Below are positions 1-8,457 of a DNA stretch of 61,291 bases, in pieces (position 1 is the stretch's first letter; every line of letters begins with the position of its first letter). The notes below the pieces were generated by a model. That model had not been told where the DNA came from, ran no database searches, and was given only the letters and a program-made list of their open reading frames with translations. Origin of the DNA: JAAYUD01 sp041907665 (GTDB lineage: Bacteria > Bacteroidota > Bacteroidia > Bacteroidales > Bacteroidaceae); assembly GCA_041907665.1 (NCBI GenBank), contig JAYRGW010000019.1, positions 1 through 61,291 of the forward strand, read 5' to 3'. Made by a program: the position numbers and the translations under genes.

Positions 1-2
1 CT

Positions 3-137
3 CTCATCAACAAGATTGCCCTTGCACAAATAAAAAATAGCATAAGAAAAGGTAGCTTCAAGATGAAAAGAAAACTGGCTGGATGGGATGAAAATTACAT
101 GATAGAACTTTTGGATTCTAAATGGAAGGAAAACTAA
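3..137 (+). CDS. 3' end of an unrecognised gene (partial)
   Basis: An open frame runs in from the left edge and stops at the TAA ending at 137, giving 44 residues rich in Lys and Asn that end in DSKWKEN. The composition looks like real protein, but I recognise no family. The next 200 bases hold no gene that I can support. The start lies outside the window. Confidence 0.5.
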   Translation, partial: LINKIALAQIKNSIRKGSFKMKRKLAGWDENYMIELLDSKWKEN

Positions 138-348
138 ATTCTTAATGCGTCAGCCCTGCCTAGGTGGAACGACAAAATCTTAACGAGCCGACAGAAATAC
201 CTTAAATATGATAACCATGATTCAATAAGATGTGTACAGAGCACCTTCTCTGAGAGAAGAGCCTAACTATTTTCATTTCTATACGCGGGAATTTCTACAC
301 GGAAGGGGGATAAGTATAGAACATAAATTTACCATCCATAGATATTTA

Positions 349-1335
349 TTATTCGTCCTTTACATATTCAAAAGCTCCCGTAGGCTGTATCATTATCCAT
401 TTGCCGCAAAAGACTCTATCTTTGTGTGTGTTTGCACCTGTCATGGTCAACGTATATGATATAACGGTTTTCTTCATCTCGTATTTGAAATGATATTTGT
501 TGGTCCCTGGATTCATGGGAACCGAAATACTTCCATTAATATTTTTCAGAAAGCCCTTCTCAAAATTATCGTATTGTTGCTTTTTAGAGAGATATTCAAT
601 TGTGCCGTTATTAATACGACAAGGGATTGCTACTTCCAAAGGAGTATCTTCATCATTAATCCATGCAAAAGCACCTTGGTCATCACTTGTAAACTTTGCA
701 CTTGAGAAACTTAAATTTGAATAGTCAAAAGGGTACAACGTCACATTAATGGTTCGACCAATATCAGAACTAATAGTAAATGTTTGTCTCTCATCAATAT
801 CATCATACCAATAGGAATCAGAAGCCCCGTCGCCTTTATTTATGGAATATTCAATAGATTTGAATTTATATCGGTTTTGTCCTTCCTGAGTGATTTTGAC
901 TTCCTTTGTTTCATTTCCCGATTTTAATACAATTGAGAAGATAAAAGGTTGAGGAGCAAAATTCTCCTTAATAGAAAGCTGTATCGTATTGCTACCGGCT
1001 TTTTCCAATGTAAATCCTTGATACGGCAAATCCATAATAAGCGTCTTATCCGGACCTGTCGCGTCATACTTAAGCAAAGTATTATGTTCTTCTTTCAAAT
1101 TATCACCATAACCGGAATATATGGTACCTAACATAGGCTTACCGTCGGCATCATTAATACTAACGATACTCCAATTTGGAGTATTTAGTTGAATTGCTTT
1201 TGCTTCACCACAAAAGGGGATTACGATATTACCTTTTGTTTCGACAAAAGATTTGTCATTATCACTACACGAAATAAAACAATAGAACAACAAAAGAAAT
1301 AAACAAGGCGTTAAAAAGTAGTTAGTTTTCTTCAT
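349..1335 (-). CDS. Hypothetical lipoprotein with a BACON-like segment
   Basis: A 328-residue exported protein. It has a basic N-terminus (MKKTN), a hydrophobic stretch and a lipobox ending in FISC, with Cys23 as the predicted lipidated residue, so it is probably anchored at the outer membrane or cell surface. A stretch ending VKITQEG near residue 150 resembles the last strand of BACON/Ig-like repeats common in Bacteroidales surface lipoproteins. The rest is Ser/Thr/Asn-rich and beta-like, with no catalytic motif. It stands alone and is divergent from the next gene. No susCD pair or sugar-active enzyme is nearby, so no substrate can be inferred. Confidence 0.8.
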   Translation of the reverse strand: MKKTNYFLTPCLFLLLFYCFISCSDNDKSFVETKGNIVIPFCGEAKAIQLNTPNWSIVSINDADGKPMLGTIYSGYGDNLKEEHNTLLKYDATGPDKTLIMDLPYQGFTLEKAGSNTIQLSIKENFAPQPFIFSIVLKSGNETKEVKITQEGQNRYKFKSIEYSINKGDGASDSYWYDDIDERQTFTISSDIGRTINVTLYPFDYSNLSFSSAKFTSDDQGAFAWINDEDTPLEVAIPCRINNGTIEYLSKKQQYDNFEKGFLKNINGSISVPMNPGTNKYHFKYEMKKTVISYTLTMTGANTHKDRVFCGKWIMIQPTGAFEYVKDE

Positions 1336-1397
1336 AATAAATTAGTTTGAAACACTTTTTTTTGTATCCATATAGCGTGAAAAATATCCACATAATG

Positions 1398-1432
1398 CAA
1401 ATGTAATTATATTATTTGTTAATGCTATCAAA
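1398..1432 (-). promoter_or_regulatory. Bacteroidetes-type promoter for the lipoprotein gene
   Basis: On the minus strand, TTTG (1432-1429) is followed after 23 nt by TACATTTG (1405-1398), an exact match to TAnnTTTG. Transcription would begin near 1391, about 55 nt before the lipoprotein start. The spacing is at the long end of the usual range. A 10-bp palindrome (CTAACGTTAG, 1474-1483) lies a little upstream. I see nothing else in the 1336-1690 gap. Confidence 0.55.
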
Positions 1433-1693
1433 AAAGAGTTTTCTTTAAAACTATTTATACTACTTAAATTAATCTAACGTTAGTAAGACCTTACTATTTA
1501 CCAATGCAATATCAGCGACCAGACATACCGCATCTACAATGCTTTTGGTATGACGATTAATCTTCACTGCTCCTATGACAAGCCTCTTGTGTGTGCACTT
1601 GGTAATTATCGGCCGATCATAATCAAAAACTCATACGAAGCAATCGAAATGCATGTGAATATATGTCATTTTAGTTTTCATTTCAACGTTATT

Positions 1694-1725
1694 TTTGCCC
1701 AACTCGTCTTTTTTTGCGAACTTTG
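1694..1725 (+). promoter_or_regulatory. Promoter of the HAD-panB operon
   Basis: TTTG (1694-1697), a 20-nt spacer and GAACTTTG (1718-1725, one mismatch to TAnnTTTG) form a well-spaced Bacteroidetes promoter. The predicted transcript start, near 1732, falls at the very beginning of the HAD gene. The leader is therefore almost absent. A start further upstream at the TTG at 1695 is ruled out if this promoter is used. Confidence 0.5.
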
Positions 1726-1733
1726 CAAACAAA

Positions 1734-2396
1734 ATGAAAACGATGACAGAATTAAATAATTATATTGCATTGTTCGATTTGGACGGAGTGGTACTAAATA
1801 CAGAACCACAATATACCATTTTCTGGGATGAAGAAGGCAAGCGCAGACTAGACATAGATAATTTCTGTAGCCGTATTAAGGGGCAAACTCTTACTCAGAT
1901 TTTTGATGGCTATTTCCCTACAGACGAAAAAATCCGAATAGATATCACAAAAGAGCTGGACTATTATGAACAAAACATGAGGTTCGACTATATTGAAGGA
2001 GCGGATTATTTCATAAACGACATTAAAAGATACGGCATGCGCACTGGTCTAGTCACTAGTTCGAACAACAGCAAGATGGAAAATGTCTATCGGGCTCACT
2101 CCGAATTCAAAGAACTGTTTGATGTAATCATCACTGCCGATATGTTTGCTCATTCCAAACCAGATCCTGAATGCTTTCTGAAAGGAATGAAACTACTTCA
2201 ATCCGATGCCGCTCACTCTGTGGTATTCGAAGATTCTTTTCATGGACTGGAAGCCGGAAAAAAGTCTGGAGCGATTGTGATAGGGTTAGCTACAACCAAT
2301 CCCCGTCAAACAATAGAAGGAAAAGCTGATTATATCATCGACGATTTCAGCGATAAAAATGCCGCATGGCTAGAAAAAACAATCTTAAACAAATAA
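1734..2396 (+). CDS. HAD-superfamily hydrolase (beta-phosphoglucomutase-like)
   Basis: A 220-residue HAD phosphatase of the subfamily IA/beta-phosphoglucomutase type. It shows DLDGV with the nucleophile Asp at about residue 15, TSSNN as motif II, a conserved Lys in HSKPDPE (motif III) and FEDSFHG as the acidic motif IV. A helical cap lies between motifs I and II. Such enzymes dephosphorylate sugar phosphates or similar small molecules in the cytoplasm; the substrate cannot be read from the sequence. ATG codons at 1734 and 1743 are both possible starts. It lies 8 nt before panB and is probably co-transcribed with it. Confidence 0.88.
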   Translation: MKTMTELNNYIALFDLDGVVLNTEPQYTIFWDEEGKRRLDIDNFCSRIKGQTLTQIFDGYFPTDEKIRIDITKELDYYEQNMRFDYIEGADYFINDIKRYGMRTGLVTSSNNSKMENVYRAHSEFKELFDVIITADMFAHSKPDPECFLKGMKLLQSDAAHSVVFEDSFHGLEAGKKSGAIVIGLATTNPRQTIEGKADYIIDDFSDKNAAWLEKTILNK

Positions 2397-2404
2397 TAGA
2401 TAAA

Positions 2405-3226
2405 ATGGCTGGTTATATTACAGACGATAAACGTAAAGTAACGACTCAACGTTTTAAAGAGATGAAAAAAAACGGAGAGAAAATCTCCATGTTGACTTCA
2501 TATGATTATACTATAGCAAGCATCGTTGATGGTGCCGGAATAGACGGTATACTGATCGGAGACTCTGCCTCTAATGTAATGGCAGGACACACTACGACAC
2601 TTCCTATCACCATCGATCAAATGATTTATCACGCTTCTTGTGTGGTCAGAGCTGTCAAGCGCGCCCTTGTTGTTTGCGATATGCCATTCGGTTCTTATCA
2701 AGTAAACGCCACCGAAGGCATCACAAATGCAATACGGATAATGAAAGAAAGCGGTTGCGACGCACTGAAACTAGAAGGCGGAATCGAAATAATAGAAACA
2801 GTAAGAAAGATCGTAGCGGCCGGAATTCCTGTTATGGGGCATCTAGGGCTCACCCCTCAATCCATTAATAAATTTGGTACTTATACGGTTCGCGCCAAAG
2901 AAGATGCTGAAGCAGAGAAGTTGATAAGCGATGCCCATGCTCTTGAAGAAGCAGGATGCTTTGCCATCACGCTCGAAAAGATTCCAGCTCATTTAGCCAC
3001 CAAACTCTCCGAAGAGCTAAGCATCCCGACAATAGGCATCGGTGCAGGCAACGGAACAGATGGACAAATATTGGTAGTACAAGATATGCTAGGTATGAAT
3101 AAGGGATTTACTCCTCGATTCTTACGCCGCTATGCAGACATCCATTCTGAAATGACAAATGCCATCGGAAACTACATAAAAGATGTAAAGAGCAAAGATT
3201 TCCCGAACGAAAAAGAAGAATATTAA
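2405..3226 (+). CDS. panB: 3-methyl-2-oxobutanoate hydroxymethyltransferase
   Basis: PanB transfers a hydroxymethyl group from 5,10-methylene-THF to 2-oxoisovalerate, making ketopantoate, the first committed step to pantothenate and CoA. Visible family hallmarks are SYDYT and GDSASN (metal-binding Asp), the LKLEGG lysine, GHLGLTPQS and GIGAG. Starting at the ATG at 2405 gives 273 residues, the normal family length; the upstream in-frame ATG at 2366 would overlap the HAD gene and adds 13 non-conserved residues. It is the second gene of a two-gene operon. No other pantothenate gene is adjacent. Confidence 0.95.
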   Translation: MAGYITDDKRKVTTQRFKEMKKNGEKISMLTSYDYTIASIVDGAGIDGILIGDSASNVMAGHTTTLPITIDQMIYHASCVVRAVKRALVVCDMPFGSYQVNATEGITNAIRIMKESGCDALKLEGGIEIIETVRKIVAAGIPVMGHLGLTPQSINKFGTYTVRAKEDAEAEKLISDAHALEEAGCFAITLEKIPAHLATKLSEELSIPTIGIGAGNGTDGQILVVQDMLGMNKGFTPRFLRRYADIHSEMTNAIGNYIKDVKSKDFPNEKEEY

Positions 3227-3238
3227 ACCATATTGGAA

Positions 3239-3269
3239 AAAGAGGCTAAAGAATATCTTTAGTCTCTTT
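3239..3269 (+). terminator. Terminator after panB
   Basis: An AAAGAG-CTAAAG / CTTTAG-CTCTTT hairpin (12 paired bases with one G/T mismatch and a 5-nt loop), ending in T-rich sequence, lies 12 nt after the panB stop. Confidence 0.7.
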
Positions 3270-3278
3270 CTATAAATT

Positions 3279-3311
3279 AAGGCATGAATTTGAGAATCAA
3301 ATCCATGCCTT
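3279..3311 (-). terminator. Terminator after the RelA/SpoT gene
   Basis: AAGGCATG and ATTTG pair with CAAAT and CATGCCTT around a 5-nt loop, a strong stem with one mismatch. It lies 16 nt past the end of the convergent relA/spoT gene and is distinct from the panB hairpin. Confidence 0.65.
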
Positions 3312-3326
3312 TTGTACTTATACGTT

Positions 3327-5537
3327 TTATAAACGAGTGATTTGTTTCACACCTTTCACCGTTCTAAGTTTCTTGAGCAATACTTCCAATCGAGAAGTAT
3401 CCCCAATCATGATAGTGATATTCCCAGAAAAAAGTCCATCTTTGGAACTGATACCAATAGAACGGAGAGTTACATCTGCTTCTTTGGATATAATGGAAGT
3501 TAGGTTCGTTACAATACCAATATCATCTTGACCTACAACATGAAGGGTGATAGGATACGACGTCCCTTGACCTTTGCCGGCCCAGCGCGCTTTAACAATA
3601 CGATAGCCAAAACGCTCCATCAATTGTTGGGCATTGGGGCAATCTTTGCGATGTATCTTAATACCACCCGAAACGGTAACAAAGCCAAATACATCATCTC
3701 CATAAATAGGATGACAGCATTTAGCAAGAGTAAAATCCAATCCTTTTAAGTTTTGGTCAATAATAAGTACATCACTATTGCCTTCTTCCTCAACAATGGG
3801 GCTAATAGAAAAATTTTCCGCACTATGCACTACATCCTCGCGCATTTCGGTATCCCTTTTCTGTTGCTCCAAATATTTATCAATCAAATTATTTATATCA
3901 ATAACTTCATCGGCAATATCTTGATAGAAAGCTGTAATATTCTTATATCCCAAATGCTTGATGAGTCGCATCAAACTTCCTTCATCATAATCTATCTTAC
4001 GATTTTTGAACTTACGCTCAAGAGCCTCTTTTGCGATAGAATGTTGACGGGCAACAATTTCTTTCAACGCCTGACGAATCTTGGTACGAGCCTTGGAAGT
4101 AACTACGATATTAACCCAATCTTGTTTGGGTGACTGAGTAGTAGAAGTCATAATTTCTACCTGATCGCCACTATGAAGCACTTGGCGAATAGGAGCGACC
4201 TTACCGTTTACTTTGGCCCCGATACAAGTACAGCCCAGCTTACTATGAATATGAAAAGCATAATCGAGTACAGTAGCACCTTTAGGCAATTTGAACAAAT
4301 CACCCTTAGGAGTAAATACGAACACTTCATCTTCATACAAATCCATCTTAAACTGATCCATTACTTTCATCGAATCAATATCTGGATTCTCGAGTGCTTC
4401 ACGCACTGAAGAGAGCCATTCATCCAATCCTGTCTCACCTTTAATACCTTTATAACGCCAATGAGCCGCTAATCCACGCTCGGCAACTTCATCCATTCGA
4501 CGAGTGCGAATTTGAACTTCAACCCATTTGCCTTCAGGCCCCATCACTGTTATATGAAGAGATTCATATCCATTACTTTTCGGAATAGAAAGCCAATCGC
4601 GCAACCTCTTGGGATTTGGAGGATACATATCGGTGATAATAGAATAAACTTGCCAACAATGTTGTTTTTCTTTTTCCAATGGCGAGTCTACAATAATTCG
4701 GATAGCAAATAGATCATAAATGTTTTCGAAAGTTGTTTTCTGCACCACCATTTTATGATGAATAGAATGAATCGATTTGGTACGCCCCTTAATGTCGAAC
4801 TTGAGTCCAGCCGCTTCTAGTTTCTTCTTAATAGGTTCAATAAAATGATCAATGTACAAGTCTCGAGCAGACTTCGTTGCATTCAGCTTATCTTTTATAT
4901 AATAGAATATCTCCCGATTCGTATATTTCAACGACAAATCTTCCAATTCCGATTTCAGCTTATAAAGACCTAATTTGTGAGCCAATGGAGCATAAAGATA
5001 GGCTGCCTCGTTAGCTACCTTTACACGATCTTTCTCGTTTTCGGTATCGCGAATCTGCCGCATTATATTTACCCTCTCAGCTATCATAATCAAAATAACC
5101 CTCATATCTTCGGCGAAAGAGATAAGTAAGCTATGAAAATTCTCCGATTCCACCGTTGGAGTCTTGGAATACAGCTGATTAGTCTTTATCAATCCATTAA
5201 CAATAGTTTCAACGTCTTCACCGAAAATGTTCCTTACTTGTTCCATAGACAAAATGCCACATTCTACAACATTTTGCAACATGATACTGATAAGAGTAGA
5301 ACCTTTCATACCGATTTCATCGGAAACAATAAGAGCTGTCTGCATATTGCAGAGAACAGGATTTTCACCAAACACGTCGCGTGTCAAACTATCTTTTTGA
5401 GTTGCCGCGATTAAATATTTTTTGACTTTATCGATTTCTCCCTTACTCACACTATCACCGGCCGATACTATCAGCTTACGATAGAGTGAAAATAGTTCTG
5501 TCTTCTCTTCAGAGGTAAAAAATTGATTTGTTTCCAT
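3327..5537 (-). CDS. Long RelA/SpoT homologue, synthetase-type, with degenerate hydrolase domain
   Basis: A 736-residue (p)ppGpp synthetase of the stringent response. Order: HD-like domain (about residues 40-170), synthetase (about 200-360), TGS (about 400-460), zinc-finger-like CC region and C-terminal ACT. The synthetase keeps GRTKSIHSIHHKM, the Asp in DLFAIRIIVDS, the GYESLH loop and VEVQIRT. In the HD region the metal ligands are missing: HP is replaced by NP, the HD pair by QN (LQNVVE) and the Asp of ADRLHNMR by Glu (AERVNIMR). It therefore probably makes but does not degrade (p)ppGpp, like gammaproteobacterial RelA. The ATG at 5537 (or 5543) is chosen because the promoter at 5561-5595 lies inside the longer open frame. 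Confidence 0.92.
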   Translation of the reverse strand: METNQFFTSEEKTELFSLYRKLIVSAGDSVSKGEIDKVKKYLIAATQKDSLTRDVFGENPVLCNMQTALIVSDEIGMKGSTLISIMLQNVVECGILSMEQVRNIFGEDVETIVNGLIKTNQLYSKTPTVESENFHSLLISFAEDMRVILIMIAERVNIMRQIRDTENEKDRVKVANEAAYLYAPLAHKLGLYKLKSELEDLSLKYTNREIFYYIKDKLNATKSARDLYIDHFIEPIKKKLEAAGLKFDIKGRTKSIHSIHHKMVVQKTTFENIYDLFAIRIIVDSPLEKEKQHCWQVYSIITDMYPPNPKRLRDWLSIPKSNGYESLHITVMGPEGKWVEVQIRTRRMDEVAERGLAAHWRYKGIKGETGLDEWLSSVREALENPDIDSMKVMDQFKMDLYEDEVFVFTPKGDLFKLPKGATVLDYAFHIHSKLGCTCIGAKVNGKVAPIRQVLHSGDQVEIMTSTTQSPKQDWVNIVVTSKARTKIRQALKEIVARQHSIAKEALERKFKNRKIDYDEGSLMRLIKHLGYKNITAFYQDIADEVIDINNLIDKYLEQQKRDTEMREDVVHSAENFSISPIVEEEGNSDVLIIDQNLKGLDFTLAKCCHPIYGDDVFGFVTVSGGIKIHRKDCPNAQQLMERFGYRIVKARWAGKGQGTSYPITLHVVGQDDIGIVTNLTSIISKEADVTLRSIGISSKDGLFSGNITIMIGDTSRLEVLLKKLRTVKGVKQITRL

Positions 5538-5560
5538 GAGCATAATCCTAAAAACATTCT

Positions 5561-5595
5561 CAAAAGTATTATTTTTTTCGGATAATCCTATCAAA
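5561..5595 (-). promoter_or_regulatory. Promoter of the RelA/SpoT gene
   Basis: The minus strand reads TTTG (5595-5592), 23 nt, TACTTTTG (5568-5561), an exact -7 element. The predicted start is near 5554, so translation must begin at 5543 or 5537 with a very short leader. Confidence 0.6.
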
Positions 5596-5611
5596 TGAAC
5601 AGAACATTTTG

Positions 5612-5619
5612 TATTTTTG
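5612..5619 (+). promoter_or_regulatory. -7 element of the DUF4301 gene
   Basis: TATTTTTG is an exact TAnnTTTG match. It places the transcript start near 5626, about 20 nt before the ATG. No clear TTTG -33 element was found. Confidence 0.4.
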
Positions 5620-5645
5620 AGCATTAATAATAAAACTTAGGTTTG

Positions 5646-7169
5646 ATGATGACTAATCAAGACAAAGAACAATTGAATGCAAAAGGGATATCCGAACAAC
5701 AAATTATCGGGCAACTATCATCTTTCGAACATGGATTCCCTTATCTAAAATTATTCGCTGCCGCATCGACGGACAACGGTATCTTACATCCAAATAAAGA
5801 TACAGAGACAAATTATCTTGCAGCATGGGATAACTATACACAAAATTCCGAACACAACATTCTAAAATTTGTTCCTGCGTCGGGAGCCGCCAGCCGCATG
5901 TTCAAAGATCTATATGCGTTTATTGATGCCGATTATAATGAACCGCAAACAAATTTTGAAAAAATATTCTTTCATCATATCAATGCTTTTGCCTTTTATG
6001 AAGAACTAAATAGTGCTTGTAAGCATCTTTACGACGAAGATATAGCATCGCTTATGGCTAGTGGTAAATACAAAGAAATAGTAATAGCATTGCTGAATAA
6101 AGAAGGCTTGAATTATGGTGCGTTGCCCAAAGGACTGCTTTTATTTCATCGCTACGGTAAGAAGGCGCGTACTCCATTAGAAGAGCATTTGGTAGAAGGG
6201 GCATTGTACGCTCAAAACGCTAAAAATGAAATAAATATCCATTTCACCGTATCACACGATCATCGCCAACTGTTTGAGACACTGGTTGCAAAGAAAAAAG
6301 CCGAATATGAAAAAGAATATGGAGTTACGTATCATATAAGCTTCTCTGAGCAAAAAGCTTCGACAGACACAATTGCTGTAGATATGGACAACAAGCCGTT
6401 CAGAACAGACGATGGTAAATTACTGTTCCGGCCCGGAGGACATGGAGCTTTGATAGAAAACTTAAATGATCTTGATGCCGATGTAATCTTTATCAAAAAT
6501 ATAGATAACGTAGTACCGGATCGTTTAAAAGATCCTACTGTAAAATACAAAAAACTTATAGCCGGCATATTAGTATCATTCCAGAAAAAGATATTCGAAT
6601 ATCTTAATTTGATAGATAGCGGCAAATATACTCACGATGAAATCATTGAAATTATTCAATTTCTACAACGCAAACTTTGCTGTCGCAATGCAGAAACGAA
6701 GAATATGGAAGATGCGGACCTAGTTCTTTATCTGAAAAAGAAACTAAATCGTCCTATTCGAGTATGTGGAATGGTAAAGAATATAGGTGAACCTGGTGGT
6801 GGTCCGTTTTTAGCTTATAATAGCGACGGTTCATATTCAATGCAGATACTAGAAAGTTCGCAAATCAATAAAAATGATAAGAGCGCAGAAGAAATGTTTG
6901 CTCAAGGAACTCATTTTAATCCTGTAGATTTAGTTTGTGCCGTAAAAGATTATAAAGGAGAAAAATTCAATCTCACAAAGTTCATAGATAAGTCAACCGG
7001 ATTTATCTCTCAAAAATCTAAAAGCGGACGCGACTTAAAAGCACTTGAACTACCGGGATTATGGAATGGAGCTATGAGCGATTGGAATACAATCTTCGTA
7101 GAAGTACCACTTGAGACTTTCAACCCTGTTAAAAATGTAAATGACTTACTAAGAGAACAACATCAATAA
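5646..7169 (+). CDS. DUF4301 family protein
   Basis: A 507-residue cytoplasmic protein matching the Bacteroidetes DUF4301 family in length and in conserved blocks (LKFVPASGAASRMFKDL near residue 80, FRPGGHGALIENLN near 265, CGMVKNIGEPGGGPF near 375). The glycine-rich SGAASRMFK and GEPGGGPF blocks recall nucleotide- or sugar-phosphate-binding loops, but the biochemical role is not established to my knowledge. The ATG at 5646 (or 5649) is preferred over a TTG one codon upstream. It is a single-gene unit with its own terminator, divergent from the RelA/SpoT gene. Confidence 0.85.
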   Translation: MMTNQDKEQLNAKGISEQQIIGQLSSFEHGFPYLKLFAAASTDNGILHPNKDTETNYLAAWDNYTQNSEHNILKFVPASGAASRMFKDLYAFIDADYNEPQTNFEKIFFHHINAFAFYEELNSACKHLYDEDIASLMASGKYKEIVIALLNKEGLNYGALPKGLLLFHRYGKKARTPLEEHLVEGALYAQNAKNEINIHFTVSHDHRQLFETLVAKKKAEYEKEYGVTYHISFSEQKASTDTIAVDMDNKPFRTDDGKLLFRPGGHGALIENLNDLDADVIFIKNIDNVVPDRLKDPTVKYKKLIAGILVSFQKKIFEYLNLIDSGKYTHDEIIEIIQFLQRKLCCRNAETKNMEDADLVLYLKKKLNRPIRVCGMVKNIGEPGGGPFLAYNSDGSYSMQILESSQINKNDKSAEEMFAQGTHFNPVDLVCAVKDYKGEKFNLTKFIDKSTGFISQKSKSGRDLKALELPGLWNGAMSDWNTIFVEVPLETFNPVKNVNDLLREQHQ

Positions 7170-7180
7170 AAATACATATC

Positions 7181-7223
7181 AAGATGATATATCAATTATA
7201 ACAATTACCTGTATCATCTTTTA
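7181..7223 (+). terminator. Terminator after the DUF4301 gene
   Basis: AAGATGATA (7181-7189) pairs with TATCATCTT (7212-7220) around a 22-nt AT-rich loop and is followed by TTT. The pncB start lies 24 nt further on, and the TTAATTTG just after the hairpin may be its -7 element. Confidence 0.55.
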
Positions 7224-7246
7224 ATTTGCAATCAAAATTCCAGAAT

Positions 7247-8413
7247 ATGATAATAACCTCGCTACTGGATACAGACTTATACAAGTTTACAACCTCTTAT
7301 GCCTATATTAAACTCTTTCCTTATGCTATCGGAACGTTCAGTTTCATAGATAGGGACGAAACCGTATACAACGAAAGTTTTATTGAAAAACTTCATAAAG
7401 AGCTTGAAGACCTGTCAACAATAAAACTTACCGATGAAGAAATAGATTATATGGTGGCTCATAATCGTTTTCTACCTCGAATGTATTTGGAGTGGTTGTC
7501 ATCTTTCCATTACGACCCTCAAAAAGTAAAAATATGGCTCAGCGAACAGCATCATTTACACATCGAAGTAACAGATGCCTTATACAAAGCTACATTGTAC
7601 GAAGTACCTATTCTTGCGGTTGTAGCTGAACTACGCAATTCGCTAAGCGGGTACGAAGTGGATGAAAAACTTGTATTGGAAAGGCTTAAAAAGAAAGTGA
7701 AACTCTCCAATGAGAATCAACTGATATTCTCTGAATTCGGAACAAGGCGACGTTTCTCTCTTAAAGTACAAGACGAAGTAATAGCTTACTTGAAAGAGCA
7801 TGCCAAGTATTGTACAGGTTCATCGAACTGCCTTCTGGCAATGAAGTATGACATGAAAATGATGGGAACGCATCCCCATGAATGGTTCATGTTTCATGGT
7901 GCTCAATTCGGATACAAACATGCAAACTATCTGGCATTAGAGAATTGGGTTAATGTATACGACGGAGACTTGGGCATCGCTCTTGCTGATACTTATACTT
8001 TTGATATTTTTCTTAATAATTTGAGTCGTAAACAAGCTAAGTTATTCGATGGAGTGCGTTGCGACTCTGGCAATGAATACGAGTTTGTAGATATGCTCAC
8101 AGCCCGTTACAAAGAGTTTGGAATTGATCCTACCACAAAAACAATTGTCTTTAGCAATGCTCTTGACTTTGATAAAGTACTTGAAATAAAGAATTATTGT
8201 GAAGGAAAAATCAGATGTAGCTTCGGCATCGGCACTAACTTGACAAACGATACAGGATATAAGCCCGAAAATATTGTAATGAAGCTGACAGCTTGCAAGA
8301 TGAACTCAAATCAGGAATGGCGTAACTGCGTAAAACTATCTGATGATTTAGGCAAGCATACCGGCAATATTGATGAAGTAAAAGAATGTATGAATCAGCT
8401 GGGTATTGAATAA
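7247..8413 (+). CDS. pncB: Nicotinate phosphoribosyltransferase
   Basis: PncB converts nicotinate and PRPP (with ATP) to nicotinate mononucleotide, the entry step of the Preiss-Handler NAD salvage pathway. At 388 residues it has the bacterial short-form length. Visible motifs are SLLDTDLYKFTTSYA at the N-terminus, FGTRRRFS, GSSNCLLAMKYDM, the phospho-acceptor His region GTHPHEWFMFHG, and DGVRCDSG and IGTNLTND for phosphate binding. The ATG at 7247 is used; a TTG at 7226 would add seven unconserved residues. It converges on the transglycosylase gene and shares a terminator with it. Confidence 0.95.
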   Translation: MIITSLLDTDLYKFTTSYAYIKLFPYAIGTFSFIDRDETVYNESFIEKLHKELEDLSTIKLTDEEIDYMVAHNRFLPRMYLEWLSSFHYDPQKVKIWLSEQHHLHIEVTDALYKATLYEVPILAVVAELRNSLSGYEVDEKLVLERLKKKVKLSNENQLIFSEFGTRRRFSLKVQDEVIAYLKEHAKYCTGSSNCLLAMKYDMKMMGTHPHEWFMFHGAQFGYKHANYLALENWVNVYDGDLGIALADTYTFDIFLNNLSRKQAKLFDGVRCDSGNEYEFVDMLTARYKEFGIDPTTKTIVFSNALDFDKVLEIKNYCEGKIRCSFGIGTNLTNDTGYKPENIVMKLTACKMNSNQEWRNCVKLSDDLGKHTGNIDEVKECMNQLGIE

Positions 8414-8439
8414 TTATCTCGATTAAATCGAGATAATTA
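8411..8439. terminator. Shared terminator between pncB and the transglycosylase gene
   Basis: A perfect 13-bp stem (TAATTATCTCGAT / ATCGAGATAATTA) with a 3-nt loop. It begins inside the pncB stop codon and ends 18 nt before the opposing gene's stop. The AT-rich ends supply T-rich tails in both directions. Confidence 0.65.
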
Positions 8440-8457
8440 AATGCGTTTATTGCATTC

